DNA of 64,000 bases from Sphingopyxis sp. YF1 (GTDB lineage: Bacteria; Pseudomonadota; Alphaproteobacteria; Sphingomonadales; Sphingomonadaceae). The DNA is taken from contig NZ_CP033204.1 of NCBI RefSeq assembly GCF_022701295.1, positions 2,666,001 to 2,730,000 of the forward strand. The letters are read 5' to 3'. The notes under the pieces were generated by a model, which saw only the letters and a program-made list of their open reading frames with translations, was not told the origin of the DNA and made no database searches. Below, piece by piece: positions 35,040 through 44,951 of this stretch. Numbering within the stretch: the stretch's first letter is position 1; every line of letters starts with the position of its first letter. The position numbers and the translations under genes are program-made.

Positions 35040-35439
35040 TATCTCCCCGCTCGTCAATGCCGTGGCCCGGCTGGAGGAGGGCTATGCGCGTTATATGCAG
35101 GACATCACCGACCAGCAGATCAGGGACGGCCTGATCCAGCGGTTCGAGTTCACCTATGACCTCAGCGACAAGATGCTGAAACGGTTTCTGGAGGAAACGT
35201 CGGCGACGCCGGAAGCCATCGATCTCTTGTCGTTCCAAGCGCGCATCCGCACGGGCAACGAGCAGGAATTGCTGCTCAACGACTGGAGCCGATGGAAGCT
35301 TTACCGCGACATGCGCAACGTCACCTCGCACACTTACGACGAGGCGAAAGCGCTTGAAGTGGTCGAGGGTATCCCCGCCTTCATCGAAGAAGCCCGCTTC
35401 CTGCGTGACAAGTTGGCGGAGCGCATCGCGGCAGCATGA
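35029..35439 (+). CDS. hepT: HEPN toxin / nucleotidyltransferase substrate-binding protein
   Basis: A 136-residue all-helical protein of the HI0074/HepT group. Residues 96-103 read R-NVTS-H-T-Y, the exact R-x4-H-x-Y motif that in HepT toxins forms the RNase site and carries the tyrosine modified by MntA. It lies between hsdM and the hsdS fusion, overlapping both (11 and 4 bases). It forms a pair with the MNT domain encoded at the start of the next gene. As the motif is intact it is probably an active, neutralised toxin. That role in this operon is inference. Confidence 0.85.
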   Translation: MPIDISPLVNAVARLEEGYARYMQDITDQQIRDGLIQRFEFTYDLSDKMLKRFLEETSATPEAIDLLSFQARIRTGNEQELLLNDWSRWKLYRDMRNVTSHTYDEAKALEVVEGIPAFIEEARFLRDKLAERIAAA

Positions 35440-37001
35440 CCAAGCCTGTCGATCTACGTCCCGATCATGCCGCGATCGTGCAGGAAGTGCTCGCCCAGCA
35501 TCTGCCTGCCGGGGTTTCCGTGCGTGTCTTCGGCAGCCGCGCGAAATGGACGGCCAAGACTTTTTCCGACCTCGACCTAGCGGTGAAGGGCACGGAGAAG
35601 CTTCCCTACAAGGTGATGGTCGAACTGGCGGATGCGTTCGAGGAAAGCGACCTGCCCTTCCGCGTCGATGTTGTCGATTGGCACGCGGTCACGCCCAGCT
35701 TTCAGGCCGTGATTGACCGCGATGGCTTGCCACTTCTGCGAGAACGCCAAAGCCGCTGGCCCGTTAGGACACTGGGCGATCTCGTTACGCTTCAGCGCGG
35801 CATTGATTTGCCAAACCAGAATCGCAGGCTTGGCAATGTTCCGATCATGGGGTCATTCGGCATCACCGGATATCACGATCAAGCTCGCTGTAAGGGGCCG
35901 GGTGTTACTGTCGGGCGTAGCGGAGCGTCAGCTGGTACCGTCTGCTATATTGATCGGGACTATTGGCCACTGAATACATGCCTGTATGTCCGAGATTTCA
36001 AAGGCAATGATCCCCGCTTTGCGTTTTACTTTCTTCAGACTTTCAACCTGGCAGGTCTGAATTCTGGCAGTGCGCAGCCCTCGTTGAACCGAAACTACAT
36101 CCACCCCGTGGAAGCCCGCTTCCCCGACCCGCCGGAACAGCGCGACATCGCATCGGTTCTTGCCGCACTCGACGACAAGATCGAACTCAACCGGCGGATG
36201 AACGAGACGCTGGAGCGACAAGCGCAGGCGATCTTCCGGGACTGGTTTGTCGATTTCGGCCCCGTGCGCCGGAAGATGGCGGGGGAGATGGACGCGGTGG
36301 CCATCATGGGCGGCCTGACCTCGGACCCCGTCCGCGCAGCCCAGCTCGCCGCCCTCTTCCCGGATGCCTTCGGCGATGATGGCTTGCCGGTGGGGTGGGC
36401 GGAGACGGCCATTGGCGACCTTGTGAAGCCGCAAGGAGGATCTACGCCTAGCACAGGCGATGAAACGCTGTGGTCCCCGCCGCGTCACTATTGGGCGACC
36501 CCCAAAGACTTGTCGAACATGACCGACCTTGCTCTGTTCGACACTGCCCGCCAGATCAGCGATGCCGGATTGGCCAAAATTACCTCAGGTCTATTGCCTC
36601 CCGGTTCAGTGTTGCTGTCGTCGCGTGCACCGATTGGATATCTTGCAATCACTCAGGTGCCGGTTGCCATCAATCAGGGCTTCATCGGCCTTGTTCCCAC
36701 TGCCGAAGTCGGAAGCAGCTACCTCTATTGTTGGTGCAAGGCCAATATGGACAAGATTGTCGCCAACGCCAACGGTTCGACCTTCCAAGAGATCAGCAAG
36801 AAGAACTTTCGCCCAATCACTTCAGCCTTCCCAGCGGATCGACGCTTGATTGCCGAGTTTGGTTTGGTTGCCGATCCGCTGTTCGCCCGCCTGATCGCCG
36901 CAGCCATTGAAATCCGCACCCTTACCGAAACCCGCGATTATCTCCTCCCCCGCCTGATGTCCGGCACGGTGCGCGTCGCCCGTGAAAGCGAGGCTGCGTG
37001 A
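35436..37001 (+). CDS. hsdS: MntA-like nucleotidyltransferase fused to specificity subunit HsdS
   Basis: A 521-residue fusion. Residues 1-100 are a minimal nucleotidyltransferase with GS-x10-DLD (G33 S34, D45, D47) and third Asp in VDVVD (D78), the complete MNT catalytic set. From about residue 107 it is HsdS: target-recognition domain 1 starts [16 protein letters not shown], the central conserved helix is [19 protein letters not shown], target-recognition domain 2 starts [12 protein letters not shown], and the distal helix ends in [11 protein letters not shown]. One continuous frame spans the junction, with no stop or frameshift. ATGA overlap with hepT. Normally mntA is a separate gene; here antitoxin and specificity subunit are one polypeptide. 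Confidence 0.9.
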   Translation: MTKPVDLRPDHAAIVQEVLAQHLPAGVSVRVFGSRAKWTAKTFSDLDLAVKGTEKLPYKVMVELADAFEESDLPFRVDVVDWHAVTPSFQAVIDRDGLPLLRERQSRWPVRTLGDLVTLQRGIDLPNQNRRLGNVPIMGSFGITGYHDQARCKGPGVTVGRSGASAGTVCYIDRDYWPLNTCLYVRDFKGNDPRFAFYFLQTFNLAGLNSGSAQPSLNRNYIHPVEARFPDPPEQRDIASVLAALDDKIELNRRMNETLERQAQAIFRDWFVDFGPVRRKMAGEMDAVAIMGGLTSDPVRAAQLAALFPDAFGDDGLPVGWAETAIGDLVKPQGGSTPSTGDETLWSPPRHYWATPKDLSNMTDLALFDTARQISDAGLAKITSGLLPPGSVLLSSRAPIGYLAITQVPVAINQGFIGLVPTAEVGSSYLYCWCKANMDKIVANANGSTFQEISKKNFRPITSAFPADRRLIAEFGLVADPLFARLIAAAIEIRTLTETRDYLLPRLMSGTVRVARESEAA

Positions 37002-40000
37002 GCATCACCGAGGACATCGTCGAGCTGGCGGCCATCGAAACGCTTCAGGAACTGGGCTGGAGCTATCTTCACGGCTCGGTCATCGCGCCCGATGGCTCCG
37101 CCCCGGAGCGCCGCTCGTTTGGCGATGTCGTGCTGACCGGCAGGCTGGAAGCAGCGATTGCCCGGATCAACCCGGACGCGCCGGATGCCGCGCGCGCGGA
37201 AGCCCTGCGCCGCGTGCTGACCGGCGAATTGCCTTCGCTGGTCGAGGAAAACCGCCGCATCCACAAGCTGCTGACCGAAGGCGTCGATGTCGAATATCGC
37301 GCCGACACCGGCAAGACCGCCGCCACCAAAATCTGGCTGATCGATCTTGACCGCCCGGACGCGAACGACTGGCTTGCTGTCAACCAGTTCGTCGTGGTTC
37401 AGAACCGCGCCAATCGCCGCCCGGACCTGGTCCTGTTCGTCAACGGCTTGGCCGTGGCCGTGCTGGAATTGAAGAACGCCGCCGCGCAGAACGCGACGAT
37501 TGCTGACGCTTACAACCAGTTGCAGACCTATCTGCACCAGATCCCCAGCCTGTTCAGCACCAACGCTGTTCTGGTGACTTCGGACGGCATGGAAGCGCGC
37601 ATCGGCTCCATCACCGCCAATGCAGAACGTTTCATGCCCTGGCGCACGGTGGACGGTGAGGACTTTGCCCACCGGGGCACGCCAGAGCTGGAGACCTTGC
37701 TTCGCGGCGTGTTCACCCGCGCCAACCTGCTGGCGCTGATCCGCGATTTCATCGTGTTCGGGGACAAGGGCGAAGGCCCGTTCAAGATCATTGCCGGCTA
37801 TCACCAGTTCCATGGCGCACAGAAAGCCGTGCGGCAGGCGGTTGAAGCATCGCGGCCCGATGGCGACCGCAAGATCGGCGTGATCTGGCACACCCAGGGT
37901 TCAGGCAAGAGCCTGTTGATGGCGTTCTTCGCTGGCCTCGCCGTGAAATCGCAGGCGCTGGAAAACCCGACACTGGTTGTGCTGACCGACCGCAACGACC
38001 TGGACGATCAGCTTTACGGCACCTTCGGCCTTTGCCGCGACCTGATCCGCCAGAACCCGGAACAGGCAGACAGCCGCGCAGACCTCAAGCGCCTGCTCGA
38101 CAAGGCGGCTGGCGGCGTGGTGTTCACCACCGTGCAGAAGTTCTCGCCAGAGAAGGGCGAAGAGAGTTTTCCGCTTCTGTCCAACCGGCGCAACATCATT
38201 GTCATCGCCGACGAAGCGCACCGCAGCCAGTATGGCTTCGAGTCAAAGCTGAACCGGGAAACCGGCCTCAGGCGCTATGGTTATGCCCACTATATCCGGC
38301 AGGCCATGCCGAACGCCTCGTTCATCGGCTTTACCGGCACGCCGATTGAAGCCGCCGATATCAACACGCCCGCGATCTTCGGCGAATATATCGACATCTA
38401 CGACATCAGCCGTGCGGTGGAAGACGGGGCCACGGTGCCGATCTTCTATGAAAGCCGCCTCGCCCGGATCGAGCTGGATGATGATGAAAAGCCGCTGATC
38501 GACAGCGAGATCGAGGCGCTGGTTGAAGACCAATCGTTGACCGAAGCGGAAAAGCTGAAGGCTAAATGGTCCGCTGTTGAGGCGCTGGTCGGTTCGGAAA
38601 AGCGGCTGGCGCAGGTGGCGGAGGACATGGTCGCGCACCTGGAGGCGCGCATCGAGGCGATGAACGGCAAGGCAATGGCCGTTTGCATGAGCCGCCGAAT
38701 CTGCGTTGCCCTCTATGAGCGGATCGTCGCTTTACGGCCCGAGTGGCATTCGACCGATGATGCCGAGGGCGCGGTCAAGATCGTGATGACCGGATCGGCA
38801 TCCGACCCGCTCGACTGGCAGCCGCATATCGGATCGAAGAAGCGCCGCGATGACCTCGCCAAGCGTGCCCGCAATCCCGATGATCCGCTTCGCCTGGTGA
38901 TCGTCTGCGACATGTGGCTGACCGGCTTTGACGCGCCGTGCATGAACACCATGTACATCGACAAGCCGATGCGCGGACACGGACTGATGCAGGCAATCGC
39001 CCGCGTGAACCGCGTGTTCAAGGACAAGCCCGGCGGGCTGGTGGTCGATTACATCGGCGTCGCGCAGAACCTGCGTAATGCGCTGAGCCAATACACCGAT
39101 TCCGACCGCGACAAGACTGGCATCGACGAGTCCGCTGCCGTCGCGGCGATGATGGAACGGTACGAAGCTATCCGCGATCTGTTCCATGGTTTCGACTATC
39201 GCCCCGGCATCACAGGGCAGCCGCGCGAACGGCTGATCTGCCTTGGCGGTGCCATCGACTGGGTTCTGAAGTGGCAGGAATCGCAGGCTGCACGGCAGAA
39301 GACCGACGAGGACAAGAAGCGCGCTCATCGCCGGTTTCTCGACATGGTGCTGGAATTGTCGAAGGCCTATGCCTTGGCTTCAGCCAGCGACGAAGCCCGC
39401 GCCATTCGGGACGAAGTCGGGTTCTTCCAGGCCATCCGGGCGGCACTCGCCAAGACCACTGCAACCGGCAAGATCAGCGAGAAGGACCGCGCCTTTGCCG
39501 TGCAGCAGCTCGTGGACCGGGCCGTCGCATCATCCGAGATCATCGACATCCTGAAGGTGGCCGGGCTTCAATCCCCGGACATCTCCATTCTGTCCGACGA
39601 ATTCCTCATGGAAGTCGGCAAGATGGAGAAAAAGAACCTCGCTCTGGAAGCCCTGAAGAAGCTTCTCAACGGTGAAATCGTCAGCCGTTCCAGGACCAAT
39701 CTGGTCGAGAGCAAGGCATTCTCGAACCGGCTGGAGGAAGCCGTTGCCCGCTATCACGCCGGGGCCATTTCTGCGGTGGAGATGATCCAGGAACTGATCG
39801 AACTCGCCAAGGACATGAAAGCCGCCCGCGCTCGCGGCGAGGAAATGGGCCTCAGCCAGGAAGAAGTCGCGTTCTACATGGCCCTCGCGGAAAACGAGAG
39901 CGCGGTTGAAGCCATGGGCAACGAGAAGCTGCGCGTCATTGCCCATGAGCTGCTGGAGCAGTTGCGCAGCAACGTGACCGTCGATTGGCACCAGCGGGAA

Positions 40001-40135
40001 AGCGCCCGTGCCCGAATGCGCGTGTTGGTGAAGCGTATCCTCAAGAAATATGGCTATCCGCCAGACCTGGCTGACGAGGCGGTTCAGACGGTTCTGGCGC
40101 AGGCGGAAATCCTGCTGCGGGAAATCGGGCAGTGA
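36998..40135 (+). CDS. hsdR: Type I restriction endonuclease HsdR
   Basis: A 1045-residue motor-nuclease subunit with a GTG start overlapping the hsdS stop (GTGA). The N-terminal nuclease has [20 protein letters not shown] near residues 140-158 (PD-(D/E)xK with D and E-x-K). The helicase follows with [10 protein letters not shown] (Walker A, near 298), IADEAHRS (DEAH, near 404), FTGTPI, and [11 protein letters not shown]. The C-terminal helical assembly domain includes the [15 protein letters not shown] region. All key motifs are intact, so the system should be active. It is convergent with traD, 7 bp away. Confidence 0.95.
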   Translation: MSITEDIVELAAIETLQELGWSYLHGSVIAPDGSAPERRSFGDVVLTGRLEAAIARINPDAPDAARAEALRRVLTGELPSLVEENRRIHKLLTEGVDVEYRADTGKTAATKIWLIDLDRPDANDWLAVNQFVVVQNRANRRPDLVLFVNGLAVAVLELKNAAAQNATIADAYNQLQTYLHQIPSLFSTNAVLVTSDGMEARIGSITANAERFMPWRTVDGEDFAHRGTPELETLLRGVFTRANLLALIRDFIVFGDKGEGPFKIIAGYHQFHGAQKAVRQAVEASRPDGDRKIGVIWHTQGSGKSLLMAFFAGLAVKSQALENPTLVVLTDRNDLDDQLYGTFGLCRDLIRQNPEQADSRADLKRLLDKAAGGVVFTTVQKFSPEKGEESFPLLSNRRNIIVIADEAHRSQYGFESKLNRETGLRRYGYAHYIRQAMPNASFIGFTGTPIEAADINTPAIFGEYIDIYDISRAVEDGATVPIFYESRLARIELDDDEKPLIDSEIEALVEDQSLTEAEKLKAKWSAVEALVGSEKRLAQVAEDMVAHLEARIEAMNGKAMAVCMSRRICVALYERIVALRPEWHSTDDAEGAVKIVMTGSASDPLDWQPHIGSKKRRDDLAKRARNPDDPLRLVIVCDMWLTGFDAPCMNTMYIDKPMRGHGLMQAIARVNRVFKDKPGGLVVDYIGVAQNLRNALSQYTDSDRDKTGIDESAAVAAMMERYEAIRDLFHGFDYRPGITGQPRERLICLGGAIDWVLKWQESQAARQKTDEDKKRAHRRFLDMVLELSKAYALASASDEARAIRDEVGFFQAIRAALAKTTATGKISEKDRAFAVQQLVDRAVASSEIIDILKVAGLQSPDISILSDEFLMEVGKMEKKNLALEALKKLLNGEIVSRSRTNLVESKAFSNRLEEAVARYHAGAISAVEMIQELIELAKDMKAARARGEEMGLSQEEVAFYMALAENESAVEAMGNEKLRVIAHELLEQLRSNVTVDWHQRESARARMRVLVKRILKKYGYPPDLADEAVQTVLAQAEILLREIGQ

Positions 40136-40142
40136 ACCTCAC

Positions 40143-40430
40143 TCAGTCGCTTTCCATCTCGAATGCCCGCTTGCCCTTGCGTTTCCACAGCAGCAGTGCC
40201 TGTTCCCGCTCCTCGCCGCGCAGCTTGGCCGCGACGGTGAGGAACGCGCCGTAGAGCGTGGCGCGATCATCATCGGCCAGTTCGACCAGCCCGGCCTTCA
40301 CGACCAGGCCGCCCAGTTCGATCAGTTGCCGGGTGCGTTCGCGTCGCTGGACCTGCCATTCGCGCATGTCGGTTCGCGCCTTTCGTGCCTCAAGCCGATG
40401 CCGCGCCGCCGTCAAGCGGGAGAGCGCCAT
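40143..40430 (-). CDS. traD: Conjugal transfer protein TraD (Ti type)
   Basis: A 95-residue basic helical protein with RRERTRQLIELGGLVVKAGL and DDRATLYGAFL, the pattern of the small TraD family of Ti-like plasmids. The start at 40430 overlaps the end of traC by 41 bp; the frame remains open up to 40580. With traC it is divergent from traA, exactly the Ti plasmid layout. It probably assists relaxosome assembly at the oriT just upstream of traC. Confidence 0.75.
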   Translation of the reverse strand: MALSRLTAARHRLEARKARTDMREWQVQRRERTRQLIELGGLVVKAGLVELADDDRATLYGAFLTVAAKLRGEEREQALLLWKRKGKRAFEMESD

Positions 40431-40695
40431 CCGGCTGGCCTTGAGGTCCGCTGCCACGCTTGCGCGCCTTGCTCTGAAAGAAGGCCGCGCCACGCTTGCG
40501 CCATGCCTCCTTCCTCTGGGCTTCACTGGTTTCGGCAATGACGAGCAACGCACCGGCCAGCGTTTCCGCATCGGTCGCATCGGCCCCGGTGGCGATCACC
40601 AGTTCGCCGAGTTGCTGCACACGGCGTTCCTTCAGTTGCTTCGCCTTGTCGGCAAGCGCCTTCAGTTCCGAATCAATGTCACGGGGTTTGCGCAT
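40390..40695 (-). CDS. traC: Conjugal transfer protein TraC (Ti type)
   Basis: A 101-residue protein starting MRKPRDIDSELKALADKAKQ, with a ggagaac binding site. It has a helical N-terminus and a basic C-terminus (AWRKRGAAFFQSKARKRG), typical of the TraC accessory family (PF07820). It is thought to help DNA processing at oriT with TraA. Its promoter should lie in the intergenic oriT region. The in-frame extension to 40749 has no binding site. Confidence 0.75.
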   Translation of the reverse strand: MRKPRDIDSELKALADKAKQLKERRVQQLGELVIATGADATDAETLAGALLVIAETSEAQRKEAWRKRGAAFFQSKARKRGSGPQGQPDGALPLDGGAASA

Positions 40696-40807
40696 CGAAG
40701 TTCTCCATTGAGAGGTGATGCGCTGATGATAATATCGATGCTCTCCCAATGCTGTAGAGTCGTCGAGACGGCCTGATACTGCATAGTCCCGAGCAGGATT
40801 TTATCAT

Positions 40808-40838
40808 GGGAGGGCGCGCTTATACGTCGTGCCGACGT
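40808..40838. other. oriT: Predicted oriT with RSF1010/Ti-like nic motif
   Basis: Between divergent traC and traA the minus strand reads taagcgcgccctccc (40822-40808). This is one base different from the RSF1010-type nic core taagtgcgccctccc as I remember it. Next to it is a 6-bp hairpin acgtcg-tgc-cgacgt (40824-40838). Position, motif and hairpin fit a Q-type origin of transfer used by a TraA/MobA relaxase. Confidence 0.7.
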
Positions 40839-40867
40839 GCGCTTGGTGGCGTAGATGGATTGCCGTC

Positions 40868-43753
40868 ATGGCGATCTTCCACCTCTCCGTCAAAGTCATC
40901 AGCCGTTCGAGCGGGCGCAGCGCTGTGGCCGCAGCAGCCTATCGCGGCGGCGAAAGGCTGCACGACGAGCGCCTCGACCGCGACCATGACTTCACCAACA
41001 AGGACGGGGTCATCCATTCCGAAGTGCTGTTGCCCGAGGGCGCACCGGGGGAATTCGCCGACAGGGAAAAGCTCTGGAACGCGGTCGAGGCTGCCGAAAA
41101 GCGCAAGGATGCGCAGCTGTCCCGCGAGGTTGAATTCGCCATTCCGCGCGAGCTTACCAAGGAACAGGGCATCGAGCTGGCGCGGGAGTTTGCCGAAGCC
41201 GAGTTTGTCGAAAAGGGCATGATTGCCGACCTCAATGTCCATTGGGACATTGGCGCTGACGGCCAGCCCAAACCCCATGCCCATGTCATGCTCACCATGC
41301 GCGAAGTCGGCAAAGACGGGTTCGGCGCGAAGGTGCGCGACTGGAACAAGGCCGAACTGGTCGAGCAGTGGCGCGAGCGCTGGGCCGATCACGTCAATCA
41401 GCGCCTGGCCGAACTCGATATTGACGCACGGATCGATCATCGCAGCCTGGAGGCGCAGGGCATTGCGCTGGAGCCGCAGGACAAGATCGGCCCCGCCGCT
41501 TCACGCATGGGAGTGCGCGGGCTGGAGGCCGAACGCATCGAGGAACATCGCGCCGTCGCGCAGCGCAACGGCGAGCGGATCATCGCCAATCCCGCTGTCG
41601 CACTGGACGCGATCACGCACCAGCAAGCCACCTTCACCAAGCGCGACCTTGCCATGTTCGTGCATCGGCACAGCGACGGAAAGGAGCAGTTCGACCTGGC
41701 CATGGGCGCCGTGCGCGGATCGTCTGACCTGATCGCGCTGGGCAAGGACGGACGCGGCGAAGAGCGGTTCACTTCGCGCCAGATGATCGAGACTGAACAG
41801 CGCCTTGGTCGCGCATCGGAATTGCTCGCGGAGCGCGAGCGGCATCAGGTCGAAGATCGTGGCCGGGAAGGCGCGCTGGCGCGCGTGGCGGAGCGCGGCC
41901 TTGCGCTTTCCGGCGAGCAGCGCGCGGCGTTCGAGCATGTGACCGATGGGCGCGGCCTCAGCGTCGTTGTCGGCTATGCCGGGACCGGCAAGAGCGCGAT
42001 GCTGGGCGTAGCGCGCGAGGCATGGGAGAGCGCTGGCTATACCGTTCACGGCGTGGCGCTGTCCGGCATTGCCGCCGAGGGGCTGGAGCACGGTTCGGGC
42101 ATTGCCTCGCGGACCATTGCCAGCCTTGAGCAGCAGTGGGGCCAGGGCCGCGAAATGCTCACCTCGCGCGACGTGCTGGTGATCGATGAGGCAGGCATGG
42201 TCGGCACGCGCCAGATGGAGCGTGTGCTCTCCCATGCAGCCGATGCAGGCGCGAAAGTTGTTCTGGTCGGCGACCCGCAGCAGCTCCAGGCTATCGAAGC
42301 CGGGGCCGCCTTCCGCGCAATCCATGAACGCCACGGCGGCGTCGAAATCGCCGAAGTGCGCCGCCAGCATGACGGCTGGCAGCAGGAGGCCACGCGGCAT
42401 CTCGCTACCGGGCGCACCGGTCTTGCCATTCAGGCCTATGGCGAACGGGGCATGGTCCATGTTGCCGAGACCCGGGAGGCAGCGCGCAGCGAACTGATCG
42501 AGCGTTGGGACCGCGACCGGCAGGCCAGTCCTGGCGATACGCGGATCATTCTCACCCACACCAATGACGAGGTGCGCGAACTCAATGACGCGGCGCGCGG
42601 AAAGCTGCGCGCCAGTGCCGAGCTGGGCAACGACGTGACCGTCCGCACCGAGCGGGGCGAGCGTCAGTTCGCCAGCGGCGACCGCATTATGTTCCTACGC
42701 AATGAGCGGGGCCTGGGCGTCAAGAATGGCACACTCGGCACCGTCGAGCAGGTGACACCGCAAGGCATGGCTGTGCGCACCGACGATGGCCGCAACGTCG
42801 CTTTCGAGACCAAGGATTATGCGCACATCGATCACGGCTATGCCGCCACGATCCATAAGGCGCAGGGCATGACGGTGGATCGGGCACACGTGCTGGCCAC
42901 GCCAGGCATGGATAGCCACGGGGCCTATGTCGCGCTTTCGCGCCATCGTGACGGCGTGGCCCTGCACTATGGCCGCGACGACTTCGCCGATCAGTCGAAA
43001 CTGGTCCGCACGCTGAGCCGCGAGCGCGGCAAGGATATGGCCAGCGACTACAAGCCCGAGCAAGCATTCGCCGAGCGGCGCGGCATTACCTTCCGCGAGC
43101 GGATTGTCGAAATCGCCCGTCAGTTGCCGGAGCGAGCAAAGTCGATCTTCGCCAATTTCCGGCCCCAGGCTCAGAAACTCGAAGCACTGCCAAGCGATCA
43201 GGCTGGCCTGTCCGATCAGCGCCGAGCGGTCGAACGCTATGCCCGCGCCGCCGCCGACATCGGGCAGATGCGTGAACAGGGATTGCCGGTCCTCCCGCAT
43301 CAGCGCGACGCGCTGGAGAAGGCCGGGAAGGCGCTTGATGCGATCCGGCCATATGGCGCCGCCGACCTCGCCAGCGCCTTGCAGCGCCAGCCCTCGCTGG
43401 CTCGTGAGGCCGCTGATGGACGCAGCCAGGGCGCGATCCGCGCCATGCAGCTTGAAGCCGAAATCCGCATCGACCCCACACAGCGCGCCGACCGCTTTGT
43501 CAGCGACTGGCAGCGCCTTGGGCAGGCACGACAGGCCATGCAGCGCGATGGCGACACCAGGGGCGCGCAGAGGCTCACCAGCCGCATGACGGACATGGCG
43601 AAGAGCTTGGAGCGCGACGCGCAAGTCGAGTCCCTGCTGCGCGGTCGCACCCGCGAGCTTGGCATCAAGACAGAACTCGGTCGCGATCTGGCCCGCGACC
43701 TAGCCGCTTCCATCACGATGGAACGGAGCCGGTCAATCGGCATGGGCCTGTAG
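40868..43753 (+). CDS. traA: Ti-type conjugative relaxase/helicase TraA
   Basis: A 961-residue protein. The start MAIFHLSVKVISRSSGRSAV is the usual one for TraA; the open frame begins inside the oriT hairpin at 40829. The N-terminal MobA/MobL relaxase has the metal-binding HWDIGADGQPKPHAHVML near residues 126-143. The helicase part has GYAGTGKSAM (Walker A, near 372), VIDEAGMVG, GDPQQLQAI and IHKAQGMTVD. It nicks at oriT and unwinds the transferred strand. Full-length TraA of Ti plasmids is about 1,100 residues; the C-terminal region is somewhat shorter here. It is followed within 10 bp by the DUF6118-like gene. Confidence 0.9.
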   Translation: MAIFHLSVKVISRSSGRSAVAAAAYRGGERLHDERLDRDHDFTNKDGVIHSEVLLPEGAPGEFADREKLWNAVEAAEKRKDAQLSREVEFAIPRELTKEQGIELAREFAEAEFVEKGMIADLNVHWDIGADGQPKPHAHVMLTMREVGKDGFGAKVRDWNKAELVEQWRERWADHVNQRLAELDIDARIDHRSLEAQGIALEPQDKIGPAASRMGVRGLEAERIEEHRAVAQRNGERIIANPAVALDAITHQQATFTKRDLAMFVHRHSDGKEQFDLAMGAVRGSSDLIALGKDGRGEERFTSRQMIETEQRLGRASELLAERERHQVEDRGREGALARVAERGLALSGEQRAAFEHVTDGRGLSVVVGYAGTGKSAMLGVAREAWESAGYTVHGVALSGIAAEGLEHGSGIASRTIASLEQQWGQGREMLTSRDVLVIDEAGMVGTRQMERVLSHAADAGAKVVLVGDPQQLQAIEAGAAFRAIHERHGGVEIAEVRRQHDGWQQEATRHLATGRTGLAIQAYGERGMVHVAETREAARSELIERWDRDRQASPGDTRIILTHTNDEVRELNDAARGKLRASAELGNDVTVRTERGERQFASGDRIMFLRNERGLGVKNGTLGTVEQVTPQGMAVRTDDGRNVAFETKDYAHIDHGYAATIHKAQGMTVDRAHVLATPGMDSHGAYVALSRHRDGVALHYGRDDFADQSKLVRTLSRERGKDMASDYKPEQAFAERRGITFRERIVEIARQLPERAKSIFANFRPQAQKLEALPSDQAGLSDQRRAVERYARAAADIGQMREQGLPVLPHQRDALEKAGKALDAIRPYGAADLASALQRQPSLAREAADGRSQGAIRAMQLEAEIRIDPTQRADRFVSDWQRLGQARQAMQRDGDTRGAQRLTSRMTDMAKSLERDAQVESLLRGRTRELGIKTELGRDLARDLAASITMERSRSIGMGL

Positions 43754-43763
43754 GAGAAGCACG

Positions 43764-44531
43764 ATGGATACCGATGACGTGGACGTGGACCTGAAACTGG
43801 ACCTTGAGCCGGAACCTGCCCCGCGCGCACCGGATGCCACAGGCGATCCCGCTGCCGAGGCATTTGCCCGCCTTGAAGGGGAGCTGGCCCTCATGCGCCG
43901 GGCGGTGCAGCACCTTGCCGCCGAGCGCGCCGACATTGTCATTCCCGACTACGGCACGACCCTGACCGACATGGCCAAGCGAATGGGCGCTATCGGCGAG
44001 AGCCTGAAGGGCATGGCTGGTCATCCGGCGATGCAGATGACACCTGACAGCATTGGTAATCGGATCGCCGCCGCAGCAGAATCGGCACGGCGGACAGATC
44101 ACGACCGGATCAGTCAGGCACGGGACGATTTGCACCATGCAACCCAGGCGATGCGCAGTGTCACCGCCCATGCCCGCACCGCCGCCGAGCAGCGGCAGCA
44201 GCTTTACCAGGTGGCGGGCGGAGCATTGCTGGCAGGCATCCTGCTATGGTCTTTCCTTCCCGGCACAATCGCGCGCGCCATGCCCGATAGCTGGCATTGG
44301 CCCGAGCGCATGGCCGCACGTATGGTAGGCGCACCCTCACGCTGGGATGCTGGCGCGCGTCTGATGCAGAGTGACAGCGCCGAGGCATGGAGCGCGCTGG
44401 CGCAGGCCGCTGACATCCAGCGCGACAACCGTGATGCCATTGACGCTTGCCGAAAGTCTGCCGCAACCTCGCAGCAGCCAGTTCGATGCACAGTCAGGAT
44501 TCGTGCGGCGCAACAGCCAAAGGGCAGATAA
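43764..44531 (+). CDS. DUF6118-like membrane protein downstream of traA
   Basis: A 255-residue protein with a taggagaagc binding site. The N-terminus is acidic (DVDVDLKLDLEPEP), the middle is coiled coil (LEGELALMRRAVQHL), one transmembrane helix lies at about 150-170 (GGALLAGILLWSFLPG), and the C-terminal part is periplasmic-like. It is the usual companion of TraA in sphingomonad mobile elements (DUF6118). The role is unknown; coupling of the relaxosome to the membrane is a reasonable guess. Confidence 0.75.
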   Translation: MDTDDVDVDLKLDLEPEPAPRAPDATGDPAAEAFARLEGELALMRRAVQHLAAERADIVIPDYGTTLTDMAKRMGAIGESLKGMAGHPAMQMTPDSIGNRIAAAAESARRTDHDRISQARDDLHHATQAMRSVTAHARTAAEQRQQLYQVAGGALLAGILLWSFLPGTIARAMPDSWHWPERMAARMVGAPSRWDAGARLMQSDSAEAWSALAQAADIQRDNRDAIDACRKSAATSQQPVRCTVRIRAAQQPKGR

Positions 44532-44599
44532 TGGGATCAGCCAAGTTGAGTTGGCGTCCCAGCAAGGGCCGACAGCGCTCATTCCAACCCACACAAAAT

Positions 44600-44617
44600 G
44601 TGGGAATCAATGTGGGA
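44600..44617 (+). repeat. Arm-type sites at the right element end
   Basis: gtgggaatcaatgtggga closely matches 29069-29086 at the left end of the element (three of 18 positions differ). It lies 57 bp inside the right core and is a likely integrase binding site. Confidence 0.6.
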
Positions 44618-44634
44618 TCACATTTTCAGAAAGT

Positions 44635-44669
44635 CCACTTTATCGTGTAAAAACAACACGATAAAGTGG
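44635..44669. terminator. 14-bp perfect hairpin beside the right core
   Basis: Arms ccactttatcgtgt and acacgataaagtgg enclose aaaaaca. It ends 4 bp before the attachment core. It may terminate transcripts of the traA operon or of tRNA-Leu, or help recombination at the core. Confidence 0.6.
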
Positions 44670-44673
44670 TTGA

Positions 44674-44690
44674 CTGGTGCCCAGAAGAGG
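44674..44690 (-). repeat. Attachment core attR (within tRNA-Leu)
   Basis: A 17-bp direct copy of 28933-28949. It covers the CCA end and distal acceptor/T-stem of tRNA-Leu, so the tRNA remains intact after integration. Confidence 0.85.
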
Positions 44691-44761
44691 ACTCGAACCT
44701 CCACGACCTTGCGATCGCCAGCACCTGAAGCTGGTGCGTCTACCAATTCCGCCATCTGGGC
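44675..44761 (-). tRNA. tRNA-Leu (anticodon CAG)
   Basis: An 87-base gene including CCA. The acceptor stem GCCCAGA pairs with TCTGGGC, the anticodon arm is CCAGC-TTCAGGT-GCTGG (anticodon CAG), a long variable arm is present as in all tRNA-Leu, and the T-arm contains GGTTCGAGTCC. Its 3' end is the attachment site of the adjacent element. Confidence 0.95.
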
Positions 44762-44951
44762 ACGGGGTAGGAGCGGGCGCTTAGCGGGGGGTCGGGCGGC
44801 TTGTCAACCGCGCCGCCCGTTTCGATGCAACTTTTCTTTCATGCCCACGCATTTGCGCGGGTGAAGCAGCGACGCCCCCTTGCCCGCCGCGGCGCTTCGC
44901 GGCATGGGGATCGCCGGACGGCGCCGCACGGCGCGACGGAATCGGAAAAAG

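Larger units (their letters stand above)
28933..44690. mobile_element. 15.7-kb integrative element in tRNA-Leu
   Basis: Bounded by 17-bp direct repeats of the tRNA-Leu 3' end. Inside each end is the same pair of gtggga arm-type motifs. Contents in order: integrase 3, a PIN-like membrane protein, two AlpA/excisionase-type regulators, hsdM, hepT, mnt-hsdS, hsdR, traD, traC, oriT, traA and a DUF6118-like gene. It encodes a relaxase but no type IV secretion genes, so it would be mobilisable rather than self-transmissible. Confidence 0.85.
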
